Positions 1 through 7,356 of a stretch of 11,715 nt of DNA are shown one piece after another. Source of the DNA: JBCDBH01 sp039184055 (GTDB lineage: Bacteria; Acidobacteriota; Thermoanaerobaculia; Multivoradales; J023); contig JBCDBH010000178.1 of assembly GCA_039184055.1 (NCBI GenBank), positions 1-11,715 on the forward strand. Reading direction: 5' to 3'. Each line of letters begins with the position of its first letter. The stretch's first letter is position 1. Position numbers and translations under genes: made by a program. The notes beneath the pieces are model-generated. The model was not told where the DNA came from. It saw only the letters and a list, made by a program, of their open reading frames with translations, and ran no database searches.

Positions 1-46
1 CCCCCCCCGTGCCCGCTGCGGGGCCGCGGCGTCGTTTTTCAAGTGG

Positions 47-985
47 GTGGTGATGCTACCCAAGCGACTCGATCTCACCAAGGTTTCGACTGACACCGAG
101 GCTGGTTGGTCGCGAATCTTGCCCGTGTTGCTCGCCGCCGCGGATCATCTTCCCGCTGTTGCTCGCGCCTACCTTCTTCATCCAGTTCGCACCCGTATCC
201 TCCTCGACTGGTTTCCGACCTTCACTTGTTGGATCGGACTCGAACGTGCTTGGCATCTCGTCGACCGCCTGCAACGGGTCCTTCCTTTTCGGAAACGGTT
301 CAGAACAGCCTGGACTCGAGGCGCACCGGCATTCGACGGCTGGACCGACGACGATCAGCTACCGATACTCGAGCTCTGTTTCAGCGGTGAGGCTGACGAG
401 CTGAGCGCTCGAGCTGAAGCCGAGATCGCGGCATCACAACCCGATCCATGGAAGATCGAGCTCCTGGTACACGCTTTGGCCACCACGGCTCCGGATCGAG
501 TGCCGAAGCTCCTGGCCCGCCTACCACCGAGGGGTGATCGCGATGCCCTCTACTTGCGTCTCGTCCGCCATCGCTGGCTCCCCACCCAGCAAGTCGAAGA
601 GCTCTTCGAACATTTCGAGAAAGGAAATCCCACCCTGGTGGCGATGCGGCTCTGGCGAGATCTTGCAGCCGAAGAAGCGACATGGATGGATCGACTGGCG
701 GAGCTCCTCGGCAGGGGTGAGCTCGACGACCTGGACCCAGACTACGGATTCCTACGTCGGAAACTACGCCACGACGCCACTGACTCAGCCTTACGCCCTC
801 TCGCCGAGGCGATCCGTGAGGCCTTCGCGCAGCATGGCAACCGCGGTGGAGAGCTTGCTCTCCGCACCTGGCTCGACGCGTACGTGGGATCGATCAACGC
901 CGCCTCGGATCGGTTCGCTCAAGCCTGGGTCGCAGTCCGCCAGGCGAGAAACCTGCCTTCCCTTCGAACCAAAGACGCCAACTGA
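47..985 (+). CDS. Hypothetical protein, possibly 5'-truncated by the window edge
   Basis: I do not recognise this protein. From the GTG at 47 it is 312 residues; an ATG two codons later (53) is an equally good start, and neither has a clear Shine-Dalgarno. The frame stays open upstream to base 2, reading through an Arg-Cys-Gly...Ser-Phe-Phe-Lys-Trp stretch, so the true start may lie outside the window. The product is rich in Leu, Ala, Arg, Asp and Glu, with Trp-containing amphipathic segments such as residues 60-80 and 195-225. That would fit an all-helical fold, but no catalytic motif, signal peptide or membrane segment stands out. Codon use is coding-like, with G/C-rich third positions, though less extreme than in the genes on the far right. 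It ends at TGA 983-985, 84 bp before the TetR gene, and is probably a separate transcript because that gene has its own promoter. It is a gene with fair confidence; its function is unknown. Confidence 0.65.
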   Translation: MVMLPKRLDLTKVSTDTEAGWSRILPVLLAAADHLPAVARAYLLHPVRTRILLDWFPTFTCWIGLERAWHLVDRLQRVLPFRKRFRTAWTRGAPAFDGWTDDDQLPILELCFSGEADELSARAEAEIAASQPDPWKIELLVHALATTAPDRVPKLLARLPPRGDRDALYLRLVRHRWLPTQQVEELFEHFEKGNPTLVAMRLWRDLAAEEATWMDRLAELLGRGELDDLDPDYGFLRRKLRHDATDSALRPLAEAIREAFAQHGNRGGELALRTWLDAYVGSINAASDRFAQAWVAVRQARNLPSLRTKDAN

Positions 986-1034
986 GCTGACCTGCCCGGA
1001 TCTGATCTGCCCTCTTAATGCTCGAGCAGCGTAC

Positions 1035-1063
1035 TTGCCTCTAAAATATAACACTGTTATATT
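1035..1063 (+). promoter_or_regulatory. Promoter of the TetR gene, predicted leaderless
   Basis: TTGCCT at 1035-1040 (4 of 6 matches to the sigma70 -35) is followed by a 17-bp spacer and TATATT at 1058-1063 (5 of 6 to the -10). Transcription about 7 nt after the -10 would begin at A1070, the first base of the regulator's ATG. No Shine-Dalgarno precedes that ATG, which fits a leaderless mRNA. This is inference from spacing, not a mapped start. Confidence 0.6.
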
Positions 1064-1065
1064 TT
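1043..1065. promoter_or_regulatory. Perfect 23-bp palindrome, probable TetR operator
   Basis: Two perfect 11-bp arms, AAAATATAACA (1043-1053) and TGTTATATTTT (1055-1065), flank a single central base at 1054. The palindrome covers the promoter spacer's downstream part and the whole -10 element, and ends 4 bp before the regulator's ATG. TetR-family dimers typically bind such inverted repeats in their own promoters, so autorepression by steric block is the natural reading. The A+T-rich arms stand out sharply from the GC-rich surroundings. Binding by this particular regulator is inferred from position. Confidence 0.75.
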
Positions 1066-1069
1066 CAGC

Positions 1070-1705
1070 ATGACGCTATCAGACAGCTCGAAACGAGGCG
1101 ATCCCTGGAACGACGCCATCCGAGACGCGCGACGCGCGCGCATTATCGAGGCTGCGGCGGCAGTCTTCTCGGAGCGTGGTCTCGACGGTGCGTCGGTGCG
1201 CAACATCGCGGCCGCGGCGGGCTGCACGACCGGTGCGATCTACCCGCTGTTCAAGAACAAGGAAGAGATCTACGCCGCGCTCTTGTCGCGCTCGCTCGAC
1301 GAGCTTCACGAGCGCATGATGGCGGCGGCGCGGGAAGCTGCAACGCCCGCGGATCGGGTCCGTGCTCAGGCGCGGTGCATTCTCGACTTCTATCTCGAAC
1401 GACCGCCTGAATTCGCTCTCAGCTTCTACTTGAGCGCGGGTTTGAAACGCAAAGGCGTCGGGGAGCTGAACACGGTGCTCAACGACAAGCTCGCGACGCT
1501 CAAAGACCTCATTGAAGCCGAGCTCACCGAGGTAGTGGGCACCGATCAGGCACCGGTGGTGGCGGCTGGCTTGTTTGGCCAGATCGTCGGCTTGCTGTTG
1601 ATGGAGCTACGCGGTCGTTTCAACGTCTTCGCGAGCAATCCCCACGATCTGCTCGAGCGCTGCCTCGCCATGACCCTGTCCGACCCGCATCCAGCTCGAT
1701 CCTGA
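1070..1705 (+). CDS. TetR/AcrR-family transcriptional regulator
   Basis: This 211-residue protein has the usual TetR-family size. The N-terminal DNA-binding domain spans about residues 22-68. The helix-turn-helix includes VRNIAAAAGCTTGAIYPLF (43-61), which resembles the family pattern I-A-x-x-A-G-V-x-x-G-x-x-Y-x-H-F, followed by KNKEEIYAALL. The rest (about 75-205) is the variable helical ligand-binding and dimerisation domain. The family generally represses its own promoter until a small effector binds. The start is the ATG at 1070: it is the only one giving a full DNA-binding domain, it lacks a Shine-Dalgarno, and it coincides with the predicted transcription start. A 23-bp palindrome ends 4 bp upstream. 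The crotonase gene begins 30 bp downstream, so the effector may be an acyl-CoA or related acid; that is inference from gene order. Confidence 0.93.
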   Translation: MTLSDSSKRGDPWNDAIRDARRARIIEAAAAVFSERGLDGASVRNIAAAAGCTTGAIYPLFKNKEEIYAALLSRSLDELHERMMAAAREAATPADRVRAQARCILDFYLERPPEFALSFYLSAGLKRKGVGELNTVLNDKLATLKDLIEAELTEVVGTDQAPVVAAGLFGQIVGLLLMELRGRFNVFASNPHDLLERCLAMTLSDPHPARS

Positions 1706-1722
1706 CTCGATCCCGAACCCTT

Positions 1723-1726
1723 GGAG
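1723..1726 (+). promoter_or_regulatory. Shine-Dalgarno deciding the crotonase start
   Basis: GGAG at 1723-1726 lies 9 nt before ATG 1736. This favours that ATG over the in-frame TTG at 1721, which would sit upstream of and overlap this ribosome-binding site and add five residues with no family match. Confidence 0.7.
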
Positions 1727-1735
1727 ATACCCATC

Positions 1736-2617
1736 ATGTCCGACGTGCTCTACAGCCAAGACAGTGGCATCGCGACGATCACCTTGAACCGTCCCGAGAA
1801 AGCCAACACCCTTCGCCTCGAAGTTATCCAGGGCATCGACGACTGCCTCCGCGACGCCAACAGCGATCCGGCGGTCAAAGTCATCGTGCTCGAAGGCGCG
1901 GGTGACAACTTTTGTGGCGGCTTCGACTTCTCTGGCGGTCTCGAGCACTATGAAGGCATCACCGAAGCCGAGTACGACCCGGGCCACGACGCGCAATGGG
2001 TGGTCGACGCCTACACCAGCTACGTGCCGAAATTCATGGGATTGTGGCGCGGACTCAAGCCGACCATCGCCAAAGTCCACGGCTACTGTGTCGGCGGAGG
2101 CTCCGAGCTCGCCCTCTGCGCCGACCTCGTCATCGCCGCCGACGACGCACGCTTCGGCACCCCCTACGCCCGCGTCTGGGGTTGCCATCTCACCGGTATG
2201 TGGGTTTACCGTCTCGGCCTCGCCAAAGCCAAGTACTACGCCCTCACCGGCGAATGGATCAGCGGCCAAGAAGCCGCCGACATCCAGCTCATCAACTTCT
2301 CCCACCCCCTCGAAGAGCTCGACGCCAAAGTCCACGAGCTCGCCACCAGGCTCACCAAGATCCCCTCCACCCAGCTCGCCAGCATGAAATTGATCGTCAA
2401 CCAGGCCTACGACAACATGGGTCTGCAAGGCACCCAAACCCTCGGTCCCATCCTCGACGGCATCATGCGCAACACCCCCGAAGGCCGCGACTTCGTCCGC
2501 GTCGCCGCCTCCGAAGGCGTGCGCGCCGCAGTCGTGAACCGCGACGCGCCCTTCGGCGACTACAGTCAGGCGCCGCGCGAAGAACAGCCGCGTCGACGGA
2601 GCGATTTGTCGGGTTGA
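1736..2617 (+). CDS. Enoyl-CoA hydratase/isomerase (crotonase) family protein
   Basis: This 293-residue protein begins MSDVLYSQDSGIATITLNRP, the standard crotonase opening, and has the family's usual length plus a short tail. The first oxyanion-hole segment is FCGGFD (59-64); the second is CVGGGSELALCADL (118-131), followed by ADDARFGTP. These build the pocket that stabilises the acyl-CoA thioester enolate. Glu124 aligns with catalytic Glu144 of rat enoyl-CoA hydratase. The position of that enzyme's second glutamate (Glu164, in FGQPE) is Tyr144 here (FGTPY), so simple hydration of enoyl-CoA is doubtful; isomerase, hydrolase, lyase or another crotonase reaction is possible. The protein is presumably cytoplasmic. 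It lies 30 bp after the TetR gene and is probably cotranscribed with it and controlled by the upstream palindrome. Family assignment is firm; substrate and reaction are not known. Confidence 0.92.
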   Translation: MSDVLYSQDSGIATITLNRPEKANTLRLEVIQGIDDCLRDANSDPAVKVIVLEGAGDNFCGGFDFSGGLEHYEGITEAEYDPGHDAQWVVDAYTSYVPKFMGLWRGLKPTIAKVHGYCVGGGSELALCADLVIAADDARFGTPYARVWGCHLTGMWVYRLGLAKAKYYALTGEWISGQEAADIQLINFSHPLEELDAKVHELATRLTKIPSTQLASMKLIVNQAYDNMGLQGTQTLGPILDGIMRNTPEGRDFVRVAASEGVRAAVVNRDAPFGDYSQAPREEQPRRRSDLSG

Positions 2618-2667
2618 TTCGCTGAGCTCTGTACGCCAGCGCGCAGACGGGTAATCACGGCCTGATA

Positions 2668-2680
2668 GTCTTGTAAAGAC
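2668..2680. promoter_or_regulatory. Short inverted repeat upstream of the toxin-antitoxin pair
   Basis: GTCTT (2668-2672) and AAGAC (2676-2680) form a 5-bp inverted repeat around GTA, 51 bp before the antitoxin ATG in a 114-bp gap. Toxin-antitoxin operons are often autoregulated, so this could be an operator, but it is short enough to occur by chance. I could not place a convincing -35/-10 pair here. Confidence 0.25.
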
Positions 2681-2731
2681 AAGGCCGCCCGCCCGCGCGC
2701 GGATTCATACACCAACACAGCATCACCTGAT

Positions 2732-2986
2732 ATGTCCGCCACGCAAACCATCTCCATCGAAGTACCCGAAAAAGTTCTTCTCGCCGAAAAGACAGACGCT
2801 GCTGCCTTCGCACGCGAAATGCGGACATTGGCGGCCGTCAAACTCTTCGAGCTCGGCCGCCTCTCCTCCGGCCGAGCCGCGGAGCTCGCGGGAATGTCGC
2901 GAGTCGAGTTCCTGCTCAATCTAGGTCGCTACAAAGTATTTCCCTTCGAGGCCGAGCTCCAAGACCTCGAACGCGACCATGCCTAG
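2732..2986 (+). CDS. UPF0175-family protein, probable antitoxin
   Basis: The 84-residue product matches the small UPF0175 family. An N-terminal beta strand (TISIEVPEKVL, 6-16) is followed by a helical stretch (FAREMRTLAAVKLFELGRLS, 26-45) and a predicted helix-turn-helix, SSGRAAELAGMSRVEFL (45-61), then a GRYKVFPF tail. Family members are commonly encoded just upstream of DUF3368/PIN-domain proteins and are interpreted as antitoxins that bind both the partner and their own promoter. Here the stop overlaps the start of exactly such a partner by 8 bp. The ATG at 2732 has no strong Shine-Dalgarno. The family call is good; antitoxin activity is inferred from family and context. Confidence 0.88.
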   Translation: MSATQTISIEVPEKVLLAEKTDAAAFAREMRTLAAVKLFELGRLSSGRAAELAGMSRVEFLLNLGRYKVFPFEAELQDLERDHA

Positions 2987-3464
2987 AGCGATCACGAATA
3001 CCTCTCCGCTCATCTACCTACACCGCATCGGGGCTATTGAGTGGCTCCCAAACCTCTTTGAAGAGGTCTGGACTCCGGAGGCCGTCGCCCATGAGCTTCG
3101 CGAAGGTCTGAGACTTCAGGCCGATTCTCCTGACCCGAGCACTCTGCCTTGGCTTCAGGTCATGGAACCCTCCAAGGCACCTTCAGAATGGCTCAGCTCG
3201 GACTTAGGACCTGGTGAGCTCGCCGCGATCGCGCTCGGCTTGGAACACCCAACTCGCCTCGTCATTCTGGACGACGCACTGGCACGCCGTACCGCACAGG
3301 CCGCGGGCTTGAAGGTATGGGGAACTCTCCGGGTCGTCTTGGAAGCGAAAAGCCAAGGCGTGACGGACAAAGCCACTCCATGGGTCGATCGTTTAGCACA
3401 TGCCGGCCTATGGTTCTCCGACGACATTCGCCAACGCATCCTCAGGCTTGCCGGGGAAACGTAG
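2979..3464 (+). CDS. DUF3368 PIN-like protein, probable ribonuclease toxin
   Basis: The 161-residue protein has a DUF3368-type PIN-like architecture. The N-terminal ITNTSPLIYLHRIG (5-18) has Asn7 where classical PIN nucleases have the first metal-binding Asp; I believe Asn is common in this subfamily. It is followed by TPEAVAHELREG (Glu39), the central LGPGELAAIALG (Glu80) and LVILDDALARRTAQ (Asp98/Asp99), which fit the remaining acidic positions. PIN domains are metal-dependent ribonucleases, so this would be the toxin of a type II module neutralised by the UPF0175 protein. The reading frame starts inside the antitoxin's last codons (8-bp overlap), suggesting translational coupling. The pair uses fewer G/C-ending codons than its neighbours, a mild hint of transfer. 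It ends 32 bp from the convergent propeller gene, with no clear terminator between them. Confidence 0.85.
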   Translation: MPRAITNTSPLIYLHRIGAIEWLPNLFEEVWTPEAVAHELREGLRLQADSPDPSTLPWLQVMEPSKAPSEWLSSDLGPGELAAIALGLEHPTRLVILDDALARRTAQAAGLKVWGTLRVVLEAKSQGVTDKATPWVDRLAHAGLWFSDDIRQRILRLAGET

Positions 3465-3496
3465 AAGGCAAGGCATAGCGACCCATCGGGCCTGAC

Positions 3497-6400
3497 TCAC
3501 CTCATCAAGACCACGCGCTGCCCGCCAGCGACTTCGTATTTCTTCTCCTTCCCCGCCCGCTCGAAGAAGATCTCGACCTCACCGATCTCGCCTTTATCGC
3601 GCATGTCTTTGTCGTGCCACTTCTCGGTCGGCACGATCTGGAGCACGAAGGTGAGGAGGTCTTTTTCGCCGAGCTCGATACCGGACAAGACGGCTTGTTC
3701 GACGCCGCGAGCTTCGAGGACGTTTTTGCTTTCCGCCAGCTCGTGCAAGGCGGTCAGGCGCTGTTTGGCCCAGCCTCGATGGGGCGGCGCTTTGGCGCTC
3801 AGATCGGTGTCGAGGCTTTTCTCGTAGAGCTCGATCCAGAACCGGAGCCCGTCGAGGGCTTCGGCGGGTCCGCGTTCGAAGCCGAGGGTGCCGGTTTTCC
3901 AGTCGTCGCTGAGCTCTAGGGGTGGCTGGAAGATCCGGATGGAATAGGGGCCTTTGCCGATCCGAAATCGCAGTTGACCCCGGACGACACGGTACAGTGA
4001 CCCGGCCACGGTGAAGGGAAACATGAAGGGCCCCTCGGGACGTAAACCACCGCTACGACTCGCAGTGAACGGCTGGACGGGCGTTTTGATCGCCGCCAGG
4101 CGACGTCGCCGACACATGACGTCGACCGGGTCGAGCATACGAACGACGACGTTGCCGAACTGTTGGACCGGGCTCAGAGGATGTTCGTCTTCAGCATGAT
4201 GAACGAGGATCAACACGGAGTAGGCGAATCGCCCGTGGGGTCCGGCTGGTGGCAGGAGCTCGGGTGGAATGTCGAATGGGACCACCTGAGGGAGCCGCGC
4301 CGTTACACCGTGTACCGTCTTGATGTCGATGGTTTCCCAATCATCGTTCGAGATCGTCGATCCTTGACGAACCCGCTCCTCGTAATCGTTGGGCAGGGGT
4401 GGATGGCTCACCGTGGCGTGGGTGATGAGCGCCACGACCCGCACGTTGTTGGCGGTGGCAAGGCCCCGGTTGTGGATTTGCGCGTAGACGCGGTGCGCGC
4501 CCGGTCCCGGTGGCGATCCCACCTCGGCGGCGTCGTCTTGAAGCAGATCGGAGTACTCGACGAAGTCGAGCTGACGCCCGGCGACGAATTGGTAGTCGCC
4601 GTTGGCGGTCGGAAAGTCGATTTTGATGTCCGGTCCGTTCCAATGCCACACCTGACCCTGTCGATCGAGTGGATCGTCGAGACCATCTTCGGTTTCGCGC
4701 CGTCCCTGATCGAGGATCGTGTCGCGAATGTAGAGCTCGATCTCCGCAATGGAATCGGCGTCGAGACGGTATTCGAAGACCCCACGACCGTGCGTCGAGG
4801 CGCGCAACAAACGACGCGGATGGATCTTCAGGTCGATCACCGCCGCGTCGGGCAAGCCACGAGAAAAGGGATGCCAGGTGGCGCCCGAGTCGGCCGAGCG
4901 CCAAATCCCGATATCGGCGGCGACATAGACGACCTGTGGATGTTCCGGGTCGACGACGATGGCATTGTGCGAGATGTCGAGCAGGCTCCCGGGTTGGCCT
5001 GGGCTACCGCCGTCACGCCGTTCCCAGAGATTGCCGTCGTAATGCCACACGTGACCGAACACGCCAAAGCCACCAAAGCTGACGTAGATCGACGCCCCGG
5101 TCGGATCGGACCAATCCATCGCAATGTCGGACACGCTGCCATCAAAGGGCAGACCGGCGGAAAACGGAAAGATGGGGAGATCGATCCGGGCCACGCTGTA
5201 GGCACCGCCGTTGCGATCGAAGCGATACACGGCCATGTCGGTGAAGTCCGAGCCATCGCTGTGGGTGCCGACGTAGAAGCGATGTTCCGACGCAAATTCA
5301 ATGGCCCGTACCGGCCCGACGAGCGTGTCTTGAGCGAGGTCGTCGTTGGGCACGGTGCGCCAGTCGCTGCCGAAATTCTCAGTGATCCACACCTGGGTCG
5401 CCCCGACCGCCACCAGCCCCGGTGAGCCGCTGCCGCTGGGCGTTCCCGCCATGGGGTAGTAGAAGAGGGCCTGCGAACTGATTCCCGCCGGCCGGTTCGT
5501 CAGCGTCTCGAAGGTGTCGAGATTGCCCCCCTCCGTCGACCGCACGATCAGCGCTCTCCGAACGCTTTGAATCACCTGAGGTTGCAGACTCGCCAGCACC
5601 CGGTAGGGATTGTTCCAGTGGACGACGACGTACCCGCAATCACCCGACTGCGGATGCAACCAGGCGGCGTCACCCGTATAGCGCAACACGCCGTGATCCT
5701 GCGTGCCACAGAAAAGCACCGCTTCCTCGGTCGGATGTTGACCGATGTGGTGCAGGGTGAGCGTCTGCAGACCCGTGTTCTTGGCTTCGAAATAAAACCG
5801 TGGCGCTGGCGTCGAATTGACCGGAGGCAACAGCCCGCCGTCCTCCCCCGGTGGATGGTCGGTGACGAACACACCGCCATCACAGCCCACCCACATCTCC
5901 GAGGCATCACCAGGAGGAAAGACGATCGCGTGGACATCGGGGTGCACGGCCGCCCCGATGTAGTGCAGCGTATTGGAGATCGATATGGCGCCATTGGCGG
6001 TGGTGCTGGCCGTCACATCGCAACGAAAGAGACAAGCGCTGAAATTGACGATCTGCGTGTTCAACCACCCGTTTTCATCGACACCGCTGGCGCCGCCACC
6101 CAAATACACCCGGTTCGGATTGCCTGGTTCGACGGCCACCGCGAGGTTCCACCGTGCGTTGATGCTTGAGACATGCGGCATCGACAGCCCGACAAATTGA
6201 GTCTGCAGCTGATCGACGGCCCGCCACCGGCCCTCCCCTATATCGAGACGACGTAGCCAGAACATCGCATCGAACGCGTAGACGATGTCAGCCGAGTCCG
6301 CCGCGACCGCCAACCGCATCCGCCCAGGCGATGCCGACAGATCAGTGCCGACTTCCTCCCACATCTCGCCACCGTCCTCCGACCGAAACACCGGTCCATT

Positions 6401-7267
6401 CATCGGCGCCGCGTAGTAGACGCTGCCCACACCATCCTGTTGCGCTACGACCACGCTGGTGACGGACGTCGAAGGTGAAAACCCCGGCAAGGAGATGTGA
6501 CGCCAGCGATAGAGATTCGGATTCGAAGAGGGCTCGCGTTTGAACAAGCCGGTGCGGGTCGCGGCCAGCACCCGCGTCGGATCGATCGGGTCCACCGCGA
6601 GCTCGTAAAAGCCGTGGCCGGCCAGCACCGACCAGGGACCCCCGGGCGCCCCGGGCTCGGTCACCCAATTCTGGCCACCGTCGAACGACACCACCGGCCC
6701 GACACCGAACATCGGTCCACTGGTGGGATCCGCCCCGCCATCGATCGCCTCACCCGAGCCGACATAAATCACGTCGTCGTTCGCCGTCGCCCCGGTCACC
6801 ACCGCCAAAGCTCCGACCGCCAGCGAATCCGAGCCACGGCGCACGGGATCGAGATCGAACGCCTCCATCAACGACACCCACGAATCGCCACCGTCCTCCG
6901 AGCGCCACACCCCGCCGTTGGCGGCGCCGACATAGATCCGCTCGCCGCCTTCGGTGATCGCGATACTCGACACCCGCCCCGACATCACCGGTCGGTTCAC
7001 CGCCTGCCCCTTGAGCACCGCCGACGGACCGATCGGCGTCCAGCGATTCGCGATCTGCGTCTCCCGCTGCGACGCCTCCCGCTGCCGCTCGCGATACGCC
7101 CGCATCGCGCCCAGGTAGTCGAGCCGCGACGGCACCTCGGCCGCCTCCACATCGCTGGCCCCGGCACGTGGGCGCATCGGCAAACCGTGCGTGTCGTGAA
7201 ACGTCTGATGCCGCAAACGCGCCTTACTCGGCCGCTGCTTCCCCGATCCAGTCTGATCCTCGGACAT
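3497..7267 (-). CDS. Large Asp-box (BNR) beta-propeller protein, no signal peptide
   Basis: This 1256-residue protein contains five clear Asp-box motifs (S/T-x-D-x-G-x-x-W or close variants) starting at residues 123, 194, 296, 629 and 791. They lie in blade-like repeats such as IYVGAANGGVWRS (111-123) and VYVAADIGIWRS (780-791). Residues about 75-835 therefore look like one or two multi-bladed beta-propellers of the sortilin/BNR/GH74-like class. The propeller ends with the familiar ASTHGRGVFEYRL (823-835). Residues about 925-1050 (HRVYAQIHNRGLATANNVRV and onward) look like an immunoglobulin-like CARDB-type domain; about 1080-1256 is unrecognised. The N-terminus (1-75) is polar and probably disordered, with no hydrophobic signal segment, which is unusual for this mostly secreted class. 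The start is well supported by GGAGG 6 nt upstream (7274-7278). No enzymatic function is claimed. Upstream lies the palindrome array; the next gene there, Uma2, is divergent. Confidence 0.85.
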   Translation of the reverse strand: MSEDQTGSGKQRPSKARLRHQTFHDTHGLPMRPRAGASDVEAAEVPSRLDYLGAMRAYRERQREASQRETQIANRWTPIGPSAVLKGQAVNRPVMSGRVSSIAITEGGERIYVGAANGGVWRSEDGGDSWVSLMEAFDLDPVRRGSDSLAVGALAVVTGATANDDVIYVGSGEAIDGGADPTSGPMFGVGPVVSFDGGQNWVTEPGAPGGPWSVLAGHGFYELAVDPIDPTRVLAATRTGLFKREPSSNPNLYRWRHISLPGFSPSTSVTSVVVAQQDGVGSVYYAAPMNGPVFRSEDGGEMWEEVGTDLSASPGRMRLAVAADSADIVYAFDAMFWLRRLDIGEGRWRAVDQLQTQFVGLSMPHVSSINARWNLAVAVEPGNPNRVYLGGGASGVDENGWLNTQIVNFSACLFRCDVTASTTANGAISISNTLHYIGAAVHPDVHAIVFPPGDASEMWVGCDGGVFVTDHPPGEDGGLLPPVNSTPAPRFYFEAKNTGLQTLTLHHIGQHPTEEAVLFCGTQDHGVLRYTGDAAWLHPQSGDCGYVVVHWNNPYRVLASLQPQVIQSVRRALIVRSTEGGNLDTFETLTNRPAGISSQALFYYPMAGTPSGSGSPGLVAVGATQVWITENFGSDWRTVPNDDLAQDTLVGPVRAIEFASEHRFYVGTHSDGSDFTDMAVYRFDRNGGAYSVARIDLPIFPFSAGLPFDGSVSDIAMDWSDPTGASIYVSFGGFGVFGHVWHYDGNLWERRDGGSPGQPGSLLDISHNAIVVDPEHPQVVYVAADIGIWRSADSGATWHPFSRGLPDAAVIDLKIHPRRLLRASTHGRGVFEYRLDADSIAEIELYIRDTILDQGRRETEDGLDDPLDRQGQVWHWNGPDIKIDFPTANGDYQFVAGRQLDFVEYSDLLQDDAAEVGSPPGPGAHRVYAQIHNRGLATANNVRVVALITHATVSHPPLPNDYEERVRQGSTISNDDWETIDIKTVHGVTARLPQVVPFDIPPELLPPAGPHGRFAYSVLILVHHAEDEHPLSPVQQFGNVVVRMLDPVDVMCRRRRLAAIKTPVQPFTASRSGGLRPEGPFMFPFTVAGSLYRVVRGQLRFRIGKGPYSIRIFQPPLELSDDWKTGTLGFERGPAEALDGLRFWIELYEKSLDTDLSAKAPPHRGWAKQRLTALHELAESKNVLEARGVEQAVLSGIELGEKDLLTFVLQIVPTEKWHDKDMRDKGEIGEVEIFFERAGKEKKYEVAGGQRVVLMR

Positions 7268-7356
7268 ACCTCACCTCCAACAAAAGCCCAATCGTGCGCG
7301 TGAGCCCTAATCTCCCACCCGCATCACAGCCGCAAAAGCAGCCCCAAGATCCTAAA

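Noticed and set aside
1020..1027. GCTCGAGC palindrome before the TetR promoter as a terminator of the first gene
   Set aside because: It is an 8-bp self-complementary sequence with no loop and no T-tract; GAGCTC and CTCGAG words are frequent across this window.
1607..2437. 276-codon minus-strand frame opposite the TetR end and crotonase gene
   Set aside because: It is antisense to the well-supported crotonase motifs, and its Gly/Val/Asp/Glu-rich product has no recognisable domain.
3465..3496. Bidirectional terminator between the toxin and propeller genes
   Set aside because: Only a 3-bp CCC/GGG dyad is present, with no T-tract on either strand.
4163..5425. 420-codon plus-strand open frame opposite the propeller gene
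   Set aside because: The minus strand encodes clear Asp-box repeats across the whole stretch; the plus-strand product is low-information, Arg/Val/Asp-rich and matches no family I know. Long antisense frames are expected in GC-rich coding DNA.
3497..7267. Calling the propeller protein a GH74 xyloglucanase or a sialidase
   Set aside because: Asp-boxes are structural and occur in many non-enzymatic propellers; I could not identify a catalytic aspartate pair or a sialidase arginine triad.
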